In this document: one piece after another, positions 54,107 through 64,000 of the stretch
Layout of the letters: the number at the start of each line of letters is the position of its first letter
Numbering within the stretch: the stretch's first letter is position 1
NCBI RefSeq assembly: GCF_014841125.1
Contig: NZ_JACYTQ010000006.1
Coordinates: forward strand, 62,001-126,000
DNA from: Echinicola arenosa
Lineage (GTDB): Bacteria; Bacteroidota; Bacteroidia; Cytophagales; Cyclobacteriaceae
Direction of reading: 5' to 3'
Length of the DNA stretch: 64,000 nucleotides
Made by a program: the position numbers and the translations under genes
The notes under the pieces: model-generated
Seen by the model: the letters and a program-made list of their open reading frames with translations, nothing else
Told to the model about the DNA's origin: nothing
The model's database searches: none

Positions 54107-54193
54107 CTGTTTGTGCACAGTCAGGAAATTGCACTATTCTAAGCGGAAATTGCCGCATTTAGTTATTTATTATCACTATAAACATATACTGCC

Positions 54194-57100
54194 TTGGCTA
54201 TCCAGAATCAAACCGAAAGGAAAAGTTTCTCATCTATTAAGGTAGTCAAAGACTATCCGGATTTCCTAGATATCCAGTTGCAATCATTCAAAGATTTTTT
54301 CCAATTGGATACTCCTGCTGAGAAGAGGAGACAGGATGGGCTTTTCAAGGTGTTCTCTGAGAATTTTCCGATTAGTGATTCCAGAGAAAATTTCACTCTT
54401 GAATTTATTGACTATACAGTAGACCCGCCTAAATATAGTGTCGGTGAATGTATTGACAGGGGATTGACTTACTCTGTTCCGTTGAAAGCAAAACTTCGCT
54501 TGTTGTGTTCTGATGAGGACAATGAGGATTTTGAGACAATTGAGCAGGAGGTATTCTTAGGGAACCTTCCCTACATGACCGAAAAAGGCTCTTTTGTGAT
54601 CAATGGAGCTGAAAGGGTGATTGTATCCCAGTTGCACCGTTCGCCAGGTGTTTTCTTTGCTCAAAGTAAGCATACCAATGGTACCAAGCTTTATTCTGCC
54701 AGAATTATTCCTTTTAAAGGATCTTGGATAGAATTTGCTACCGATATTAACAATGTAATGTATGCTTACATTGATAGGAAGAAAAAGTTTCCGGTAACCA
54801 CATTGCTGAGAGCCATAGGTTATGGTTCTGATAAAGCTATTTTGGATCTTTTCGGTTTATCCGAAGAGGTAGAATCCAGCAAGGCAAAACTACAGAAGGT
54901 AGTGGGAAGAAAATTAGCTGCCCGTGTGCTAAGAACCTGGGTAGAGGATTTTGTGGATGAAGATACCGGTGAAGTAGTTTCAATTGATAGAAACGAAGTC
55001 CTTCTTGAAAGAGACTCTATCCTTTCTGAAGAAGATATTGAATTGATCTTGGACTCTGGTGCTAAAAGCATCATTCTCCACAGAGATGATGTAAATATTG
55101 CAGACTATTCTATCATTTATAATACCCTCCAAAAAGATAACTCAAACTCAGAAAAAGAAGCTGTTGAGGTAATTTATCGACAGTTAAGAAATACTGAAGC
55201 ACCTGATGAAGCTACTGCAAGAGAGGTGATTCATGGTTTGTTCTTTTCTGACAAACGTTATGACTTAGGAGAAGTAGGTAGGTACAGAATTAACAAAAAG
55301 CTTGGATTGGATATCGATTCAGACAAAATAGTTCTGACTACTGAAGATATTATAAACATTGTAAAATACCTTATCGGACTAATCAACTCTAAAGCGGTTG
55401 TCGATGATATTGATCACTTAAGCAATAGAAGGGTTAGAACCGTTGGGGAGCAGTTATATAGCCAGTTCGGTGTAGGTCTAGCGAGAATGGCCAGAACTAT
55501 TCGCGAGCGTATGAACGTAAGGGACAATGAAGACTTTAAGCCTGTTGATTTGATCAACGCTAGAACGCTTTCATCTGTCATCAACTCGTTCTTTGGTACC
55601 AACCAGCTTTCTCAATTTATGGACCAAACCAATCCACTGGCTGAGCTTACTCACAAGCGTAGGCTTTCTGCATTGGGACCTGGTGGTCTATCAAGAGAAA
55701 GAGCCGGTTTCGAGGTTCGTGACGTTCACTATACACACTATGGCCGTCTTTGTACCATTGAAACTCCTGAAGGACCAAACATTGGTTTGATTTCTTCACT
55801 TTGTGTGCATGCCAAGGTAAACTCTATGGGATTCCTTGAAACGCCATATAGAAAAGTGAAGGAAGGAAAAGCAGGTATGGAATCTGAAGATATTGTATTC
55901 CTAACTGCAGAAGAAGAAGATAACAATAATATCGCTCAGGCAAATGCTCCGTTGGAAGCAGACGGAACTTTTGTCAATGACCGTGTAAAAGCTAGATTTG
56001 AAGGTGACTTCCCTGTGTTGGAACCAAAAGAAATCAGCTATATGGACGTTGCTCCTAACCAAATTGTATCTGTTGCTGCATCATTGATCCCTTTCTTGGA
56101 GCATGATGATGCCAACCGTGCTTTGATGGGATCCAACATGCAACGTCAAGCTGTTCCTTTGTTGAAAGCTGAGTCTCCAATTGTGGGGACTGGACTAGAA
56201 GCAAAAGCAGCTGTTGACTCAAGATCATTGATCATTGCTGAGGCAGATGGTGTAGTTGATTTTGTGGATGCGAAGAAAATCGTTATCAAATACGATTTGA
56301 GCGACGATGAGCTATTGGTTAACTTCAGCGATGAGTACAAGTCATACGACTTGATCAAGTTCAGAAGAACTAACCAGGATACTACCATTAACTTGACTCC
56401 TCTTGTCCTGAAAGGACAAAGGGTTACTAAAGGTCAGGTGTTAGTAGAAGGTTACTCCACCAATGAAGGTGAATTGGCTCTTGGAAAGAACCTTAAGGTG
56501 GCTTATATGCCTTGGCAAGGGTACAACTTTGAGGATGCAATTGTAATTTCTGAAAGGGTAGTAAGAGAGGATATCTTTACTTCTATTCACGTTGAGGAAT
56601 TCCAACTTGAAGTTAGGGACACCAAGCGTGGCGAAGAAGAATTGACTTCTGAGATTCCTAACGTTTCCGAAGAGGCTGTTAAGAACCTTGACGAAAACGG
56701 AATTATCCGTATAGGTGCTGAGCTTAAAGAAGGAGATATCATCATTGGTAAGATCACTCCAAAAGGAGAGACAGACCCAACTCCTGAAGAAAAGCTATTG
56801 AGAGCGATCTTTGGAGATAAAGCAGGTGATGTAAAAGATGCTTCATTGAAAGCTTCTCCATCTTTGAATGGTGTGGTTATAGAAACCAAACTATTTGCAA
56901 GACCTAAGAAGGATAAAGACCTTAGAGCAAAAGCGAAGGCTGAAGTTGAAAAATTGAAGCAGAAATACACCAAAGAACTTCTTGGTGTTAGAGCTAAGAT
57001 GATCAACAAATTATTGAGCATCGTAGAAGGAAAAACTTCGCAAGGTGTGAAACATAAATTTGGTGATGAAATCATCAGTAAAGGAGTGAAGTTCAACCAT

Positions 57101-58069
57101 CAGAATATTGAGAATAACTTGTTCCCTGCTAAGAATCCTTACAGAGATGAGAGTAATTACAATGTTCCGGAAGAAGCGAACCTTATTTCTGATATCATCT
57201 TGGACGATTGGACTGATGATGAGCATACTAACAGTTTGATCCAACAATTGGTGAAAAACTACACCAATACTAGAAATGAAATTTCTGGTAGGTTCAAGAG
57301 AGATAAATTCACTCTTGAAGTTGGTGATGAGTTGCCAGCAGGTATAGTTCAACTAGCTAAAGTTTATGTGGCTAAGAAGCGTAAGCTGAAAGTGGGTGAT
57401 AAGATGGCAGGTCGTCACGGTAACAAAGGTATTGTGGCGAAGATTGTTCGTGATGAGGACATGCCTTTCTTGGAAGACGGTACACCAATGGATATCGTGC
57501 TTAACCCACTTGGGGTACCTTCACGTATGAATATCGGTCAGATCTTTGAAACTGTTCTTGCATGGGCAGGACAAAAATTAGGTAAGAAATATGCTACTCC
57601 GATCTTTGATGGAGCTACTACAGAAGAAGTGGCTGCTGAGTTGGATAAAGCAGGTTTGCCTTCCTTCGGAAGAACTTACCTTTATGACGGTCTTTCTGGT
57701 AAGAAGTTTGACCAGCCTGTAACAGTAGGTATAGCCTATATGTTGAAGCTAGGTCACTTGGTAGATGATAAGATGCACGCCAGATCTATAGGTCCATACT
57801 CATTGATTACGCAACAACCATTGGGTGGTAAAGCCCAGTTTGGTGGTCAGCGTTTTGGGGAGATGGAAGTTTGGGCACTGGAAGCATTCGGAGCGTCACA
57901 CGTACTTCAAGAGATTCTAACTGTCAAGTCTGATGACGTGATCGGTAGAGCTAAAGCGTATGAGTCTATTGTAAAAGGAGAGAACCTTCCTAAACCTAAT
58001 ATTCCAGAATCATTCAACGTATTGGTTCATGAATTGAGAGGTTTGGCTCTTGAAATTACTTTAGACTAA
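54194..58069 (+). CDS. rpoB: DNA-directed RNA polymerase subunit beta
   Basis: RpoB (1291 aa) is the second-largest RNA polymerase subunit. The rifampicin region ([29 protein letters not shown], at about residues 470-500) is sensitive-type at the main resistance positions. Just after it the usual C-P-I-E-T-P-E-G reads C-T-I-E-T-P-E-G, with Thr at residue 521. The start is TTG at 54194: the conserved N-terminal sequence begins there and no Met follows for over a hundred residues. The C-terminus ends LALEITLD. rpoC begins 51 bases later. Confidence 0.98.
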   Translation: MAIQNQTERKSFSSIKVVKDYPDFLDIQLQSFKDFFQLDTPAEKRRQDGLFKVFSENFPISDSRENFTLEFIDYTVDPPKYSVGECIDRGLTYSVPLKAKLRLLCSDEDNEDFETIEQEVFLGNLPYMTEKGSFVINGAERVIVSQLHRSPGVFFAQSKHTNGTKLYSARIIPFKGSWIEFATDINNVMYAYIDRKKKFPVTTLLRAIGYGSDKAILDLFGLSEEVESSKAKLQKVVGRKLAARVLRTWVEDFVDEDTGEVVSIDRNEVLLERDSILSEEDIELILDSGAKSIILHRDDVNIADYSIIYNTLQKDNSNSEKEAVEVIYRQLRNTEAPDEATAREVIHGLFFSDKRYDLGEVGRYRINKKLGLDIDSDKIVLTTEDIINIVKYLIGLINSKAVVDDIDHLSNRRVRTVGEQLYSQFGVGLARMARTIRERMNVRDNEDFKPVDLINARTLSSVINSFFGTNQLSQFMDQTNPLAELTHKRRLSALGPGGLSRERAGFEVRDVHYTHYGRLCTIETPEGPNIGLISSLCVHAKVNSMGFLETPYRKVKEGKAGMESEDIVFLTAEEEDNNNIAQANAPLEADGTFVNDRVKARFEGDFPVLEPKEISYMDVAPNQIVSVAASLIPFLEHDDANRALMGSNMQRQAVPLLKAESPIVGTGLEAKAAVDSRSLIIAEADGVVDFVDAKKIVIKYDLSDDELLVNFSDEYKSYDLIKFRRTNQDTTINLTPLVLKGQRVTKGQVLVEGYSTNEGELALGKNLKVAYMPWQGYNFEDAIVISERVVREDIFTSIHVEEFQLEVRDTKRGEEELTSEIPNVSEEAVKNLDENGIIRIGAELKEGDIIIGKITPKGETDPTPEEKLLRAIFGDKAGDVKDASLKASPSLNGVVIETKLFARPKKDKDLRAKAKAEVEKLKQKYTKELLGVRAKMINKLLSIVEGKTSQGVKHKFGDEIISKGVKFNHQNIENNLFPAKNPYRDESNYNVPEEANLISDIILDDWTDDEHTNSLIQQLVKNYTNTRNEISGRFKRDKFTLEVGDELPAGIVQLAKVYVAKKRKLKVGDKMAGRHGNKGIVAKIVRDEDMPFLEDGTPMDIVLNPLGVPSRMNIGQIFETVLAWAGQKLGKKYATPIFDGATTEEVAAELDKAGLPSFGRTYLYDGLSGKKFDQPVTVGIAYMLKLGHLVDDKMHARSIGPYSLITQQPLGGKAQFGGQRFGEMEVWALEAFGASHVLQEILTVKSDDVIGRAKAYESIVKGENLPKPNIPESFNVLVHELRGLALEITLD

Positions 58070-58083
58070 AATTAGATCAAATT

Positions 58084-58097
58084 GGGCCGAAAGGCCC
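58084..58097 (+). promoter_or_regulatory. GNRA-capped hairpin in the rpoB-rpoC spacer
   Basis: GGGCC-GAAA-GGCCC is a perfect 5-bp GC stem capped by a stable GAAA tetraloop, in the 51-base spacer between rpoB and rpoC, 23 bases before the rpoC ATG. There is no T-run, so it is not a terminator; a processing or mRNA-stability element is possible. Confidence 0.5.
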
Positions 58098-58120
58098 TTC
58101 ACATACTCACAAAACATATT

Positions 58121-61100
58121 ATGGCGTTCAGAAAAAACAAAAAACTAAACAACGACTTTTCCAGAGTCACTATTAGTTTGGCTTCTCCGGAATCCATCCT
58201 GGATAGCTCTCATGGTGAGGTAACCCAACCTGAAACCATCAATTACAGAACGTATAAGCCTGAAATGGGCGGTCTATTCTGTGAGCGAATTTTCGGGCCT
58301 GTTAAGGACTGGGAATGTCATTGTGGTAAGTATAAGCGCATAAGATATAAAGGTATCATTTGTGACAGATGTGGGGTAGAGGTTACTGAAAAGAAAGTGC
58401 GTAGAGAAAGAATGGGACACATCGAATTGGTGGTTCCTGTGGCGCATATCTGGTACTTCAAATCTCTTCCTAACAAAATTGGTTACTTGCTAGGTCTTCC
58501 TACCAAGAAGCTGGATCAAATTGTATACTACGAAAGATATGCTGTCATCAATGCGGGTATCAAAGCTGAAGATGGCCTACAGTACCTAGATTTCTTGACA
58601 GAAGACGAGTATTTGGATATCATGGATAAACTTCCAAAAGAAAACCAAATGCTTGATGATGATGACCCGAATAAGTTCATCGCCAAAATGGGTGCAGAAG
58701 CCATAGAAATGTTGTTGTCAAGACTAGATCTTGATGATCTTTCTTATAGCCTTCGTCACCAAGCTGCTACCGATACTTCTCAACAAAGAAAAGCAGAAGC
58801 TTTGAAGCGTTTGAAAGTAGTGGAAGCATTTAGAGATGCAAGAACCAGAATTGAAAACCGTCCTGAGTGGATGGTGGTAAGAATGGTTCCTGTGATTCCA
58901 CCGGAATTGAGGCCATTGGTTCCTTTGGATGGTGGACGTTTTGCCACTTCTGATTTGAACGATCTTTATAGAAGGGTAATTATTAGAAATAACCGTCTGA
59001 AAAGATTGATCGATATCAAAGCTCCTGAAGTAATCCTTCGAAATGAGAAGAGGATGCTTCAAGAGGCAGTAGATTCCTTATTTGATAACTCAAGAAAGGT
59101 AAATGCTGTAAGGTCTGATGGTAACAGAGCCTTGAAGTCATTATCTGATATGCTTAAAGGAAAGCAAGGACGTTTCCGTCAAAACTTGCTTGGTAAGCGT
59201 GTGGATTACTCTGGTCGTTCTGTAATCGTGGTAGGTCCTGAATTGAAACTTCACGAATGTGGTTTGCCTAAGAATATGGCAGCAGAACTTTTCAAACCTT
59301 TTATTATCAGAAAGCTGATCGAAAGAGGTATTGTTAAGACAGTAAAATCTGCCAAGAAGATTGTAGACAGAAAAGACCCAGTAGTATGGGATATCCTTGA
59401 AAATGTATTGAAAGGACACCCTGTATTGCTAAACCGTGCTCCAACACTTCACAGATTGGGTATTCAGGCTTTCCAACCTAAATTGATAGAAGGAAAAGCT
59501 ATCCAGCTTCACCCATTGGTATGTACAGCATTCAACGCCGATTTCGATGGTGACCAGATGGCTGTTCACGTACCACTTGGACATGAAGCGATTTTGGAGG
59601 CGTCTACCTTGATGCTTTCTTCTCATAACATCCTTAACCCTGCCAATGGTGCTCCTATTACTGTACCTTCTCAGGATATGGTTTTGGGTCTATACTATGT
59701 GACCAAAGGCAGAAAGTCTACTCCAGAATTACCTGTAGCAGGTGAAGGTATGACTTTCTATGGTGAAGAAGATGTTGTGATTGCCTTGAACGAAGGAGTG
59801 ATTTCTCAGCATGCCTTGATCAAGTGTAAAGTAACTGTAAGGGAAGCAGATGGTTCTCTAGTTGAGAAGATCATTGACACCGTTGCAGGTAGATTGATCT
59901 TTAACCAATTTGTACCTGAGGAAGTTGGGTATGTAAACGAATTGTTGACCAAGAAAAAACTGCAGCAGATCATTGCTGAGGTTGTTAAAATATGTGGTAT
60001 TGCTCGAAGTGCCCAATTCTTGGATGACATCAAACATCTAGGATTCCAGATGGCCTACCAAGGTGGTCTATCAATGGGACTTAATGATGTGATTATACCT
60101 GAAGATAAGGAGCCATTGATCACCAAAGCAAAAGATGAGGTAGATCAAGTATGGAACAACTATTTGATGGGTCTGATTACAGATAATGAGCGTTACAACC
60201 AGGTAATTGATATCTGGACTAGAACAAACTCTAATCTGACCAGTATTTTGATGAAGCAGATGGAGGATGATAAGCAAGGATTCAATGCGATCTATATGAT
60301 GATGCACTCAGGTGCAAGGGGTTCGAGAGAACAGATTCGTCAGTTAGGTGGTATGAGGGGATTGATGGCCAAGCCACAGAAAAACCTTCAAGGTTCTGTT
60401 GGTGAGATCATTGAAAACCCAATCCTTTCCAACTTTAAAGAGGGGCTGGATGTATTGGAGTACTTTATCTCTACCCACGGTGCACGTAAAGGTCTAGCCG
60501 ATACAGCCTTGAAAACAGCCGATGCTGGTTATTTGACCAGAAGATTGGTAGATGTTGCTCAGGATGTAATTGTATCAGAAGAAGACTGTGGCACCTTGAG
60601 AGGTCTTGTAGTTCAAGCCTTAAAAGATAATGATGAGATTGTAGAGCCACTTTCTGAGCGTATTGTTGGTAGGGTTTCTGTTCATGATGTGATTGATCCT
60701 ATTACTGAAGAAGTGATTATCCAATCTGGACAAGAGATTACTGATGAGTTAGCCAAAATTGTTGATGAATCTGCAGTTGAGGAAGTTGAGATCAGGTCTG
60801 TATTGACTTGTGAATCAAGAAGAGGAGTTTGTACCAAATGCTATGGTAGAAACCTAACTACAGGTAGTATTGTTCAAAACGGTGAATCTGTAGGAGTTAT
60901 CGCTGCACAATCAATCGGTGAACCAGGTACACAGCTTACATTGAGAACGTTCCACGTAGGTGGTACAGCTTCAAACATTTCCGTAGAAGCTAGTATCAAT
61001 GCCAAGTTTGAGGGTGTTGTTGAGTTTGAGGAAGAATTAAGGTGGATTGACTCTACCAACAAAGATGGAGATCCTGTATCTATCGTTATGGGAAGGTCTG

Positions 61101-62434
61101 GTGAGATCAAGATCAATGACGTTAAGTCTGGTAAGACTTTGGTGTCAAATCACGTTCCCTACGGTGCGATACTTAATGTTAAAGACGGTCAAAAGATTGG
61201 TAAAGGAGATTCACTATGTACTTGGGATCCATATAATGCCGTGATTCTTTCCGAATTTGATGGAGAAGTTTCATTTGATTCGATTATAGAAGGTATTACT
61301 TATAAGGAAGTAGCTGATGACCAAACTGGCTATAGAGAGAAAGTAATTATCGATACCAAAGATAAAACCAAAAACCCTGCTGTAGTTGTAAACTATGGTG
61401 AAGAGACCAAAGGATATAACATCCCAGTAGGAGCTCACTTGGCGGTTGAAGAAGGAGACAAAGTAAGAGCTGGTCAAATTCTTGTTAAAATCCCTCGTTC
61501 TGTAGGTAAAACAAGAGATATTACCGGTGGTCTTCCAAGGGTAACGGAGCTTTTCGAGGCGCGTAACCCATCTAACCCTGCAGTAGTTTCTGAAATTGAT
61601 GGAGTGGTAACCTATGGAGGTATCAAACGTGGTAACCGTGAGATCTTTATTGAATCTAAGGATGGTGTGAAGAAGCGTTACATGGTTTCTCTTTCTAAGC
61701 ACATCTTGGTTCAGGAGAATGACTTTATCAGGGCTGGAGAGGCATTGTCTGATGGAGCCATTACACCAAATGATATCCTTTCAATTAAAGGTCCAACGGC
61801 AGTTCAGGAATATTTGGTGAATGAGATTCAGGAAGTATACCGACTACAAGGTGTGAAAATCAACGATAAGCACATTGAGGTTATTGTAAGCCAAATGATG
61901 CAGAAAGTTGAAATTCTTGATGCAGGTGACACTGGATTCCTTCAAGGTCAAGTAGTTGATAAGTGGGCTTTCCGTGAGGAAAATGACAATATTCTCGATA
62001 AGAAAGTTGTCATGGAACCAGGAGATTCTGCAACCCTGAAGGCAGGAATGATTATCACAGCTAGAAGACTTAGAGATGAGAATTCAAGCTTGAAGCGTAA
62101 AGACTTGAAATTGGTACAGGTGAGAGATGCTGAAACAGCGGTTTCTAAACCAACCCTTCAAGGTATTACTGCTTCTTCTTTGGGAACCGAAAGCTTTATA
62201 TCAGCAGCTTCCTTCCAGGAAACTACCAAGGTATTGAGTGAAGCAGCCATCAGAGGTAAGCGTGATGAGTTGCTTGGTTTGAAAGAAAATGTGATTGTAG
62301 GTCACTTGATTCCAGCTGGTACTGGGCAGAGATATTTCAAAGATATCATTGTAGGTTCCAAGGAGGATTATGAAAGACTATCCTCTGCTGAAAAAGAAAA
62401 AGGTGCGCGCAAGACAAAAGAAGCCGTAAAGTGA
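58121..62434 (+). CDS. rpoC: DNA-directed RNA polymerase subunit beta'
   Basis: RpoC is the largest RNA polymerase subunit, here 1437 aa from the ATG at 58121. The N-terminal zinc site uses C66, C68, C81 and C84, the catalytic magnesium loop NADFDGD is at residues 472-478, and the second zinc site lies in [15 protein letters not shown] near residue 900. The length fits Bacteroidota. A reading starting at 58082 would place the rpoB-rpoC spacer hairpin in the coding region and is rejected. A strong terminator follows at 62455. Confidence 0.98.
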   Translation: MAFRKNKKLNNDFSRVTISLASPESILDSSHGEVTQPETINYRTYKPEMGGLFCERIFGPVKDWECHCGKYKRIRYKGIICDRCGVEVTEKKVRRERMGHIELVVPVAHIWYFKSLPNKIGYLLGLPTKKLDQIVYYERYAVINAGIKAEDGLQYLDFLTEDEYLDIMDKLPKENQMLDDDDPNKFIAKMGAEAIEMLLSRLDLDDLSYSLRHQAATDTSQQRKAEALKRLKVVEAFRDARTRIENRPEWMVVRMVPVIPPELRPLVPLDGGRFATSDLNDLYRRVIIRNNRLKRLIDIKAPEVILRNEKRMLQEAVDSLFDNSRKVNAVRSDGNRALKSLSDMLKGKQGRFRQNLLGKRVDYSGRSVIVVGPELKLHECGLPKNMAAELFKPFIIRKLIERGIVKTVKSAKKIVDRKDPVVWDILENVLKGHPVLLNRAPTLHRLGIQAFQPKLIEGKAIQLHPLVCTAFNADFDGDQMAVHVPLGHEAILEASTLMLSSHNILNPANGAPITVPSQDMVLGLYYVTKGRKSTPELPVAGEGMTFYGEEDVVIALNEGVISQHALIKCKVTVREADGSLVEKIIDTVAGRLIFNQFVPEEVGYVNELLTKKKLQQIIAEVVKICGIARSAQFLDDIKHLGFQMAYQGGLSMGLNDVIIPEDKEPLITKAKDEVDQVWNNYLMGLITDNERYNQVIDIWTRTNSNLTSILMKQMEDDKQGFNAIYMMMHSGARGSREQIRQLGGMRGLMAKPQKNLQGSVGEIIENPILSNFKEGLDVLEYFISTHGARKGLADTALKTADAGYLTRRLVDVAQDVIVSEEDCGTLRGLVVQALKDNDEIVEPLSERIVGRVSVHDVIDPITEEVIIQSGQEITDELAKIVDESAVEEVEIRSVLTCESRRGVCTKCYGRNLTTGSIVQNGESVGVIAAQSIGEPGTQLTLRTFHVGGTASNISVEASINAKFEGVVEFEEELRWIDSTNKDGDPVSIVMGRSGEIKINDVKSGKTLVSNHVPYGAILNVKDGQKIGKGDSLCTWDPYNAVILSEFDGEVSFDSIIEGITYKEVADDQTGYREKVIIDTKDKTKNPAVVVNYGEETKGYNIPVGAHLAVEEGDKVRAGQILVKIPRSVGKTRDITGGLPRVTELFEARNPSNPAVVSEIDGVVTYGGIKRGNREIFIESKDGVKKRYMVSLSKHILVQENDFIRAGEALSDGAITPNDILSIKGPTAVQEYLVNEIQEVYRLQGVKINDKHIEVIVSQMMQKVEILDAGDTGFLQGQVVDKWAFREENDNILDKKVVMEPGDSATLKAGMIITARRLRDENSSLKRKDLKLVQVRDAETAVSKPTLQGITASSLGTESFISAASFQETTKVLSEAAIRGKRDELLGLKENVIVGHLIPAGTGQRYFKDIIVGSKEDYERLSSAEKEKGARKTKEAVK

Positions 62435-62454
62435 TTTTGAATTAAGCTTTATAT

Positions 62455-62486
62455 AAAAGGCCTGTTTTTACACAGGCCTTTTTTAA
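62455..62486 (+). terminator. Hairpin terminator after rpoC
   Basis: AAAAGGCCTGT (62455-62465) pairs with ACAGGCCTTTT (62472-62482), followed by further T. It ends the rpoBC transcript 14 bases before the DUF3467 gene start. Confidence 0.88.
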
Positions 62487-62497
62487 TTGAAGTAATA

Positions 62498-62826
62498 ATG
62501 GAAGATAATAAAGACGAAAAAGACCAAGCAATCAGCAGATCAATGTAGAACTGTCGGAGGAAGTAGCAGAGGGTATCTATTCTAATTTGGCAATGATTGC
62601 CCATTCCAACTCTGAGTTTGTGATAGATTTCATTCGATTGATGCCTGGGGTGCCAAAAGCCAAGGTGAAATCAAGGATTATTATGACTCCTGATCATGCG
62701 AAAAGGTTATTGTCTGCTTTGAAAGATAATATAGATAAATACGAGAATGCATTTGGCAAAATCGAGTCAGGTACGGAAACACCAGAGTTCCCAATGAATT
62801 TTGGAGGGACATTAGGAGAGGCTTAA
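62498..62826 (+). pseudogene. DUF3467 family protein gene with N-terminal frameshift
   Basis: Most of a small DUF3467 protein is encoded, usually found between rpoC and rpsL in Bacteroidota. From the ATG at 62498 the reading is MEDNKDEKDQA and then stops at 62546. The conserved core (NQQINVELSEEVAEGIYSNL onward, to GGTLGEA) is in the frame one base back, open from 62512 but with no good start before an internal Met at 62590. One extra A near 62530 (AGCAATC to AGCAAATC) would give a continuous 109-residue protein. The cause could be a sequencing or assembly error, a real mutation, or -1 slippage at A-run 62517-62521. Function is unknown. Confidence 0.8.
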
Positions 62827-62846
62827 TTAAAATATAACCTGTTAAT

Positions 62847-62877
62847 TTTGTTTGTTTTACCTATTTGATTACCTTTG
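62847..62877 (+). promoter_or_regulatory. Promoter of the rpsL-rpsG-fusA operon
   Basis: TTTG at 62847-62850 and TACCTTTG at 62870-62877, with a 19-base spacer, match the Bacteroidota promoter form exactly. The expected transcription start near 62883 leaves a 5' leader of about 40 bases before rpsL. Confidence 0.85.
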
Positions 62878-62922
62878 CAGTCCAAATTTCATATGTTAAA
62901 GAAGTAAATAAATTTTCAGTTA

Positions 62923-63303
62923 ATGCCTACTATACAACAGTTAGTTAGAAAAGGTAGAACTACCCTAGAGTCAAAATCCAAGTCAAGAGCTTTGGATGCT
63001 TGTCCTCAAAGAAGGGGTGTTTGTACCAGGGTGTATACGACTACACCAAAGAAACCTAACTCGGCAATGAGAAAAGTAGCCAGGGTTAGATTGACAAATG
63101 GAAAAGAAGTGAACGCTTACATTCCAGGAGAAGGACACAATTTGCAAGAGCACTCTATCGTATTGATCAGAGGTGGTCGTGTGAAGGATCTTCCAGGTGT
63201 GCGTTATCACATCATCCGTGGTGCATTGGATACTGCAGGAGTAAAAGACCGTAAGCAAGGTCGCTCCAAGTACGGTGCGAAACGTCCTAAGGACAAGAAA
63301 TAA
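62923..63303 (+). CDS. rpsL: 30S ribosomal protein S12
   Basis: S12 lies at the decoding centre. The 126-residue product keeps the lysine-rich [12 protein letters not shown] loop (K43 and K44) and [14 protein letters not shown], the two places where streptomycin-resistance changes occur, both in the wild-type form. It begins the str operon with rpsG and fusA, 22 bases before rpsG. Confidence 0.98.
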   Translation: MPTIQQLVRKGRTTLESKSKSRALDACPQRRGVCTRVYTTTPKKPNSAMRKVARVRLTNGKEVNAYIPGEGHNLQEHSIVLIRGGRVKDLPGVRYHIIRGALDTAGVKDRKQGRSKYGAKRPKDKK

Positions 63304-63325
63304 TTATTAGAAAACAAACAGAACA

Positions 63326-63793
63326 ATGAGAAAAGCGAAACCAAAAAAGAGATATATTCTTCCTGATCCGAAGTTCAATGATACTTTGGTGACCAAGTTC
63401 GTAAACTGTCTTATGGTAGATGGGAAGAAGAGTATTGCTTACAGAATTTTCTACGATGCTGTTGAGAAAGTAGAAGAGAAGTTGGGTGAGAATGGTCTTG
63501 AGGTTTGGAAGAAAGCGCTTAACAATATTACTCCATCTGTAGAGGTGAAGAGTCGTAGAGTTGGGGGAGCTACTTTCCAGGTGCCGATGGAGGTAAGACC
63601 TGAAAGAAAAACATCACTAGGTATTAAGTGGATGATTACTTTTGCCAGAAAAAGAGGTGAAAAAACTATGATGGACAGACTTGCTGGTGAAATCATAGCT
63701 GCTTCTAAAGGTGAAGGTGCCGCTGTTAAGAAGAAGGACGATACCCACAGAATGGCAGAAGCCAACAAAGCATTCTCACATTTTAGATTTTAA
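63326..63793 (+). CDS. rpsG: 30S ribosomal protein S7
   Basis: S7 is a primary binding protein of the 3' domain of 16S rRNA and contacts E-site tRNA. The product of 155 aa has the conserved [18 protein letters not shown] and [20 protein letters not shown] segments and a normal C-terminus (NKAFSHFRF). It lies six bases before fusA. Confidence 0.98.
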   Translation: MRKAKPKKRYILPDPKFNDTLVTKFVNCLMVDGKKSIAYRIFYDAVEKVEEKLGENGLEVWKKALNNITPSVEVKSRRVGGATFQVPMEVRPERKTSLGIKWMITFARKRGEKTMMDRLAGEIIAASKGEGAAVKKKDDTHRMAEANKAFSHFRF

Positions 63794-63799
63794 TACAAG

Positions 63800-64000
63800 A
63801 TGGCAAGAGATTTAAAATTAACAAGAAACATTGGTATCGCTGCCCATATCGATGCCGGAAAAACCACCACCACAGAGCGTATTCTTTTTTACTCTGGTGT
63901 ATCCCACAAAATTGGTGAGGTGCATGATGGTGCAGCTACAATGGACTGGATGGCTCAGGAGCAAGAGAGGGGTATTACTATTACTTCTGCTGCGACTACT
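63800..64000 (+). CDS. fusA: Elongation factor G, N-terminal part
   Basis: The first 67 codons of EF-G, the translocation GTPase, cut by the right edge of the window. The P-loop [12 protein letters not shown] and the switch region [13 protein letters not shown] are visible. It starts at the ATG at 63800 directly after rpsG, completing the rpsL-rpsG-fusA order. Confidence 0.97.
   Translation, partial: MARDLKLTRNIGIAAHIDAGKTTTTERILFYSGVSHKIGEVHDGAATMDWMAQEQERGITITSAATT

Noticed and set aside
58082-58120. Longer rpoC reading starting at 58082
   Set aside because: The extension covers the spacer hairpin and does not resemble RpoC; the conserved start MAFRKNK is at 58121.
1-64000. CRISPR arrays, insertion sequences, prophage, integrases, defence islands
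   Set aside because: No evenly spaced repeats, transposase, integrase, phage structural or restriction genes were found on either strand; the window is almost wholly core genome.

Overview
The window is chromosomal DNA from a member of the Bacteroidota, most likely the Cytophagales (a Cyclobacteriaceae-like organism; this placement is inference). The grounds are a SusC/SusD pair, gliding genes gldA-gldF-gldG, DUF4290, DUF5686 and DUF3467 proteins, lipoproteins with Bacteroidota-type lipoboxes, and promoters of the TTTG-19 nt-TAnnTTTG form used by the Bacteroidota primary sigma factor. No rRNA, CRISPR array, prophage, integrase or transposase gene was seen.

Layout. (1) 1-12098, + strand: the division and cell wall cluster ftsI(partial)-murE-mraY-murD-ftsW-murG-murC-ftsQ-ftsA-ftsZ, tightly packed with overlapping or abutting genes. 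It carries precursor synthesis from UDP-MurNAc-peptide to lipid II, together with septal synthesis and the FtsA/FtsZ ring. (2) 12095-19911: an NADPH-dependent FMN reductase (- strand), purine nucleoside phosphorylase, an FAD/NAD oxidoreductase, a secreted M20 amidohydrolase (- strand), and an operon of a short-chain dehydrogenase with gldA-gldF-gldG, the ABC transporter of gliding motility and type IX secretion. (3) 20113-32606: dnaN, two exported proteins of unknown role, murA with DUF4290, a UvrD/PcrA helicase, a lipid A-type acyltransferase, an ECF sigma factor with a small Cys-rich partner, gmk and nadD, then a vanadium haloperoxidase/PAP2-like lipoprotein. (4) 31287-41132, - strand: a SusC-SusD outer-membrane uptake pair followed by a giant VCBS/ASPIC-UnbV lipoprotein and the haloperoxidase-like lipoprotein. 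This is the most accessory-looking locus. (5) 41133-49056: an AT-rich gap with a candidate small RNA, a DUF5686 outer-membrane protein, pyrH-frr, a biotinyl-carrier protein and an M1 aminopeptidase lipoprotein. (6) 49121-64000, + strand: the translation/transcription block tRNA-Tyr, tRNA-Gly, tRNA-Thr, tuf, tRNA-Trp, secE, nusG, rplK, rplA, rplJ, rplL, rpoB, rpoC, a frameshifted DUF3467 gene, rpsL, rpsG and fusA (partial).

Most of the window is conserved core genome. The points most worth a second look are: MurA with Asp in place of the catalytic Cys (expected fosfomycin insensitivity); a one-base disruption at the 5' end of the DUF3467 gene between rpoC and rpsL; the SusCD/VCBS/haloperoxidase locus with no carbohydrate-degrading enzyme; a two-hairpin candidate small RNA at 41594-41714; a 27-bp palindrome holding the stop codons of two convergent genes at the end of ftsZ; and structured non-coding DNA at 22432-22862. 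No clearly new multi-gene system could be demonstrated from sequence alone; the SusCD/VCBS/haloperoxidase locus is the best candidate.
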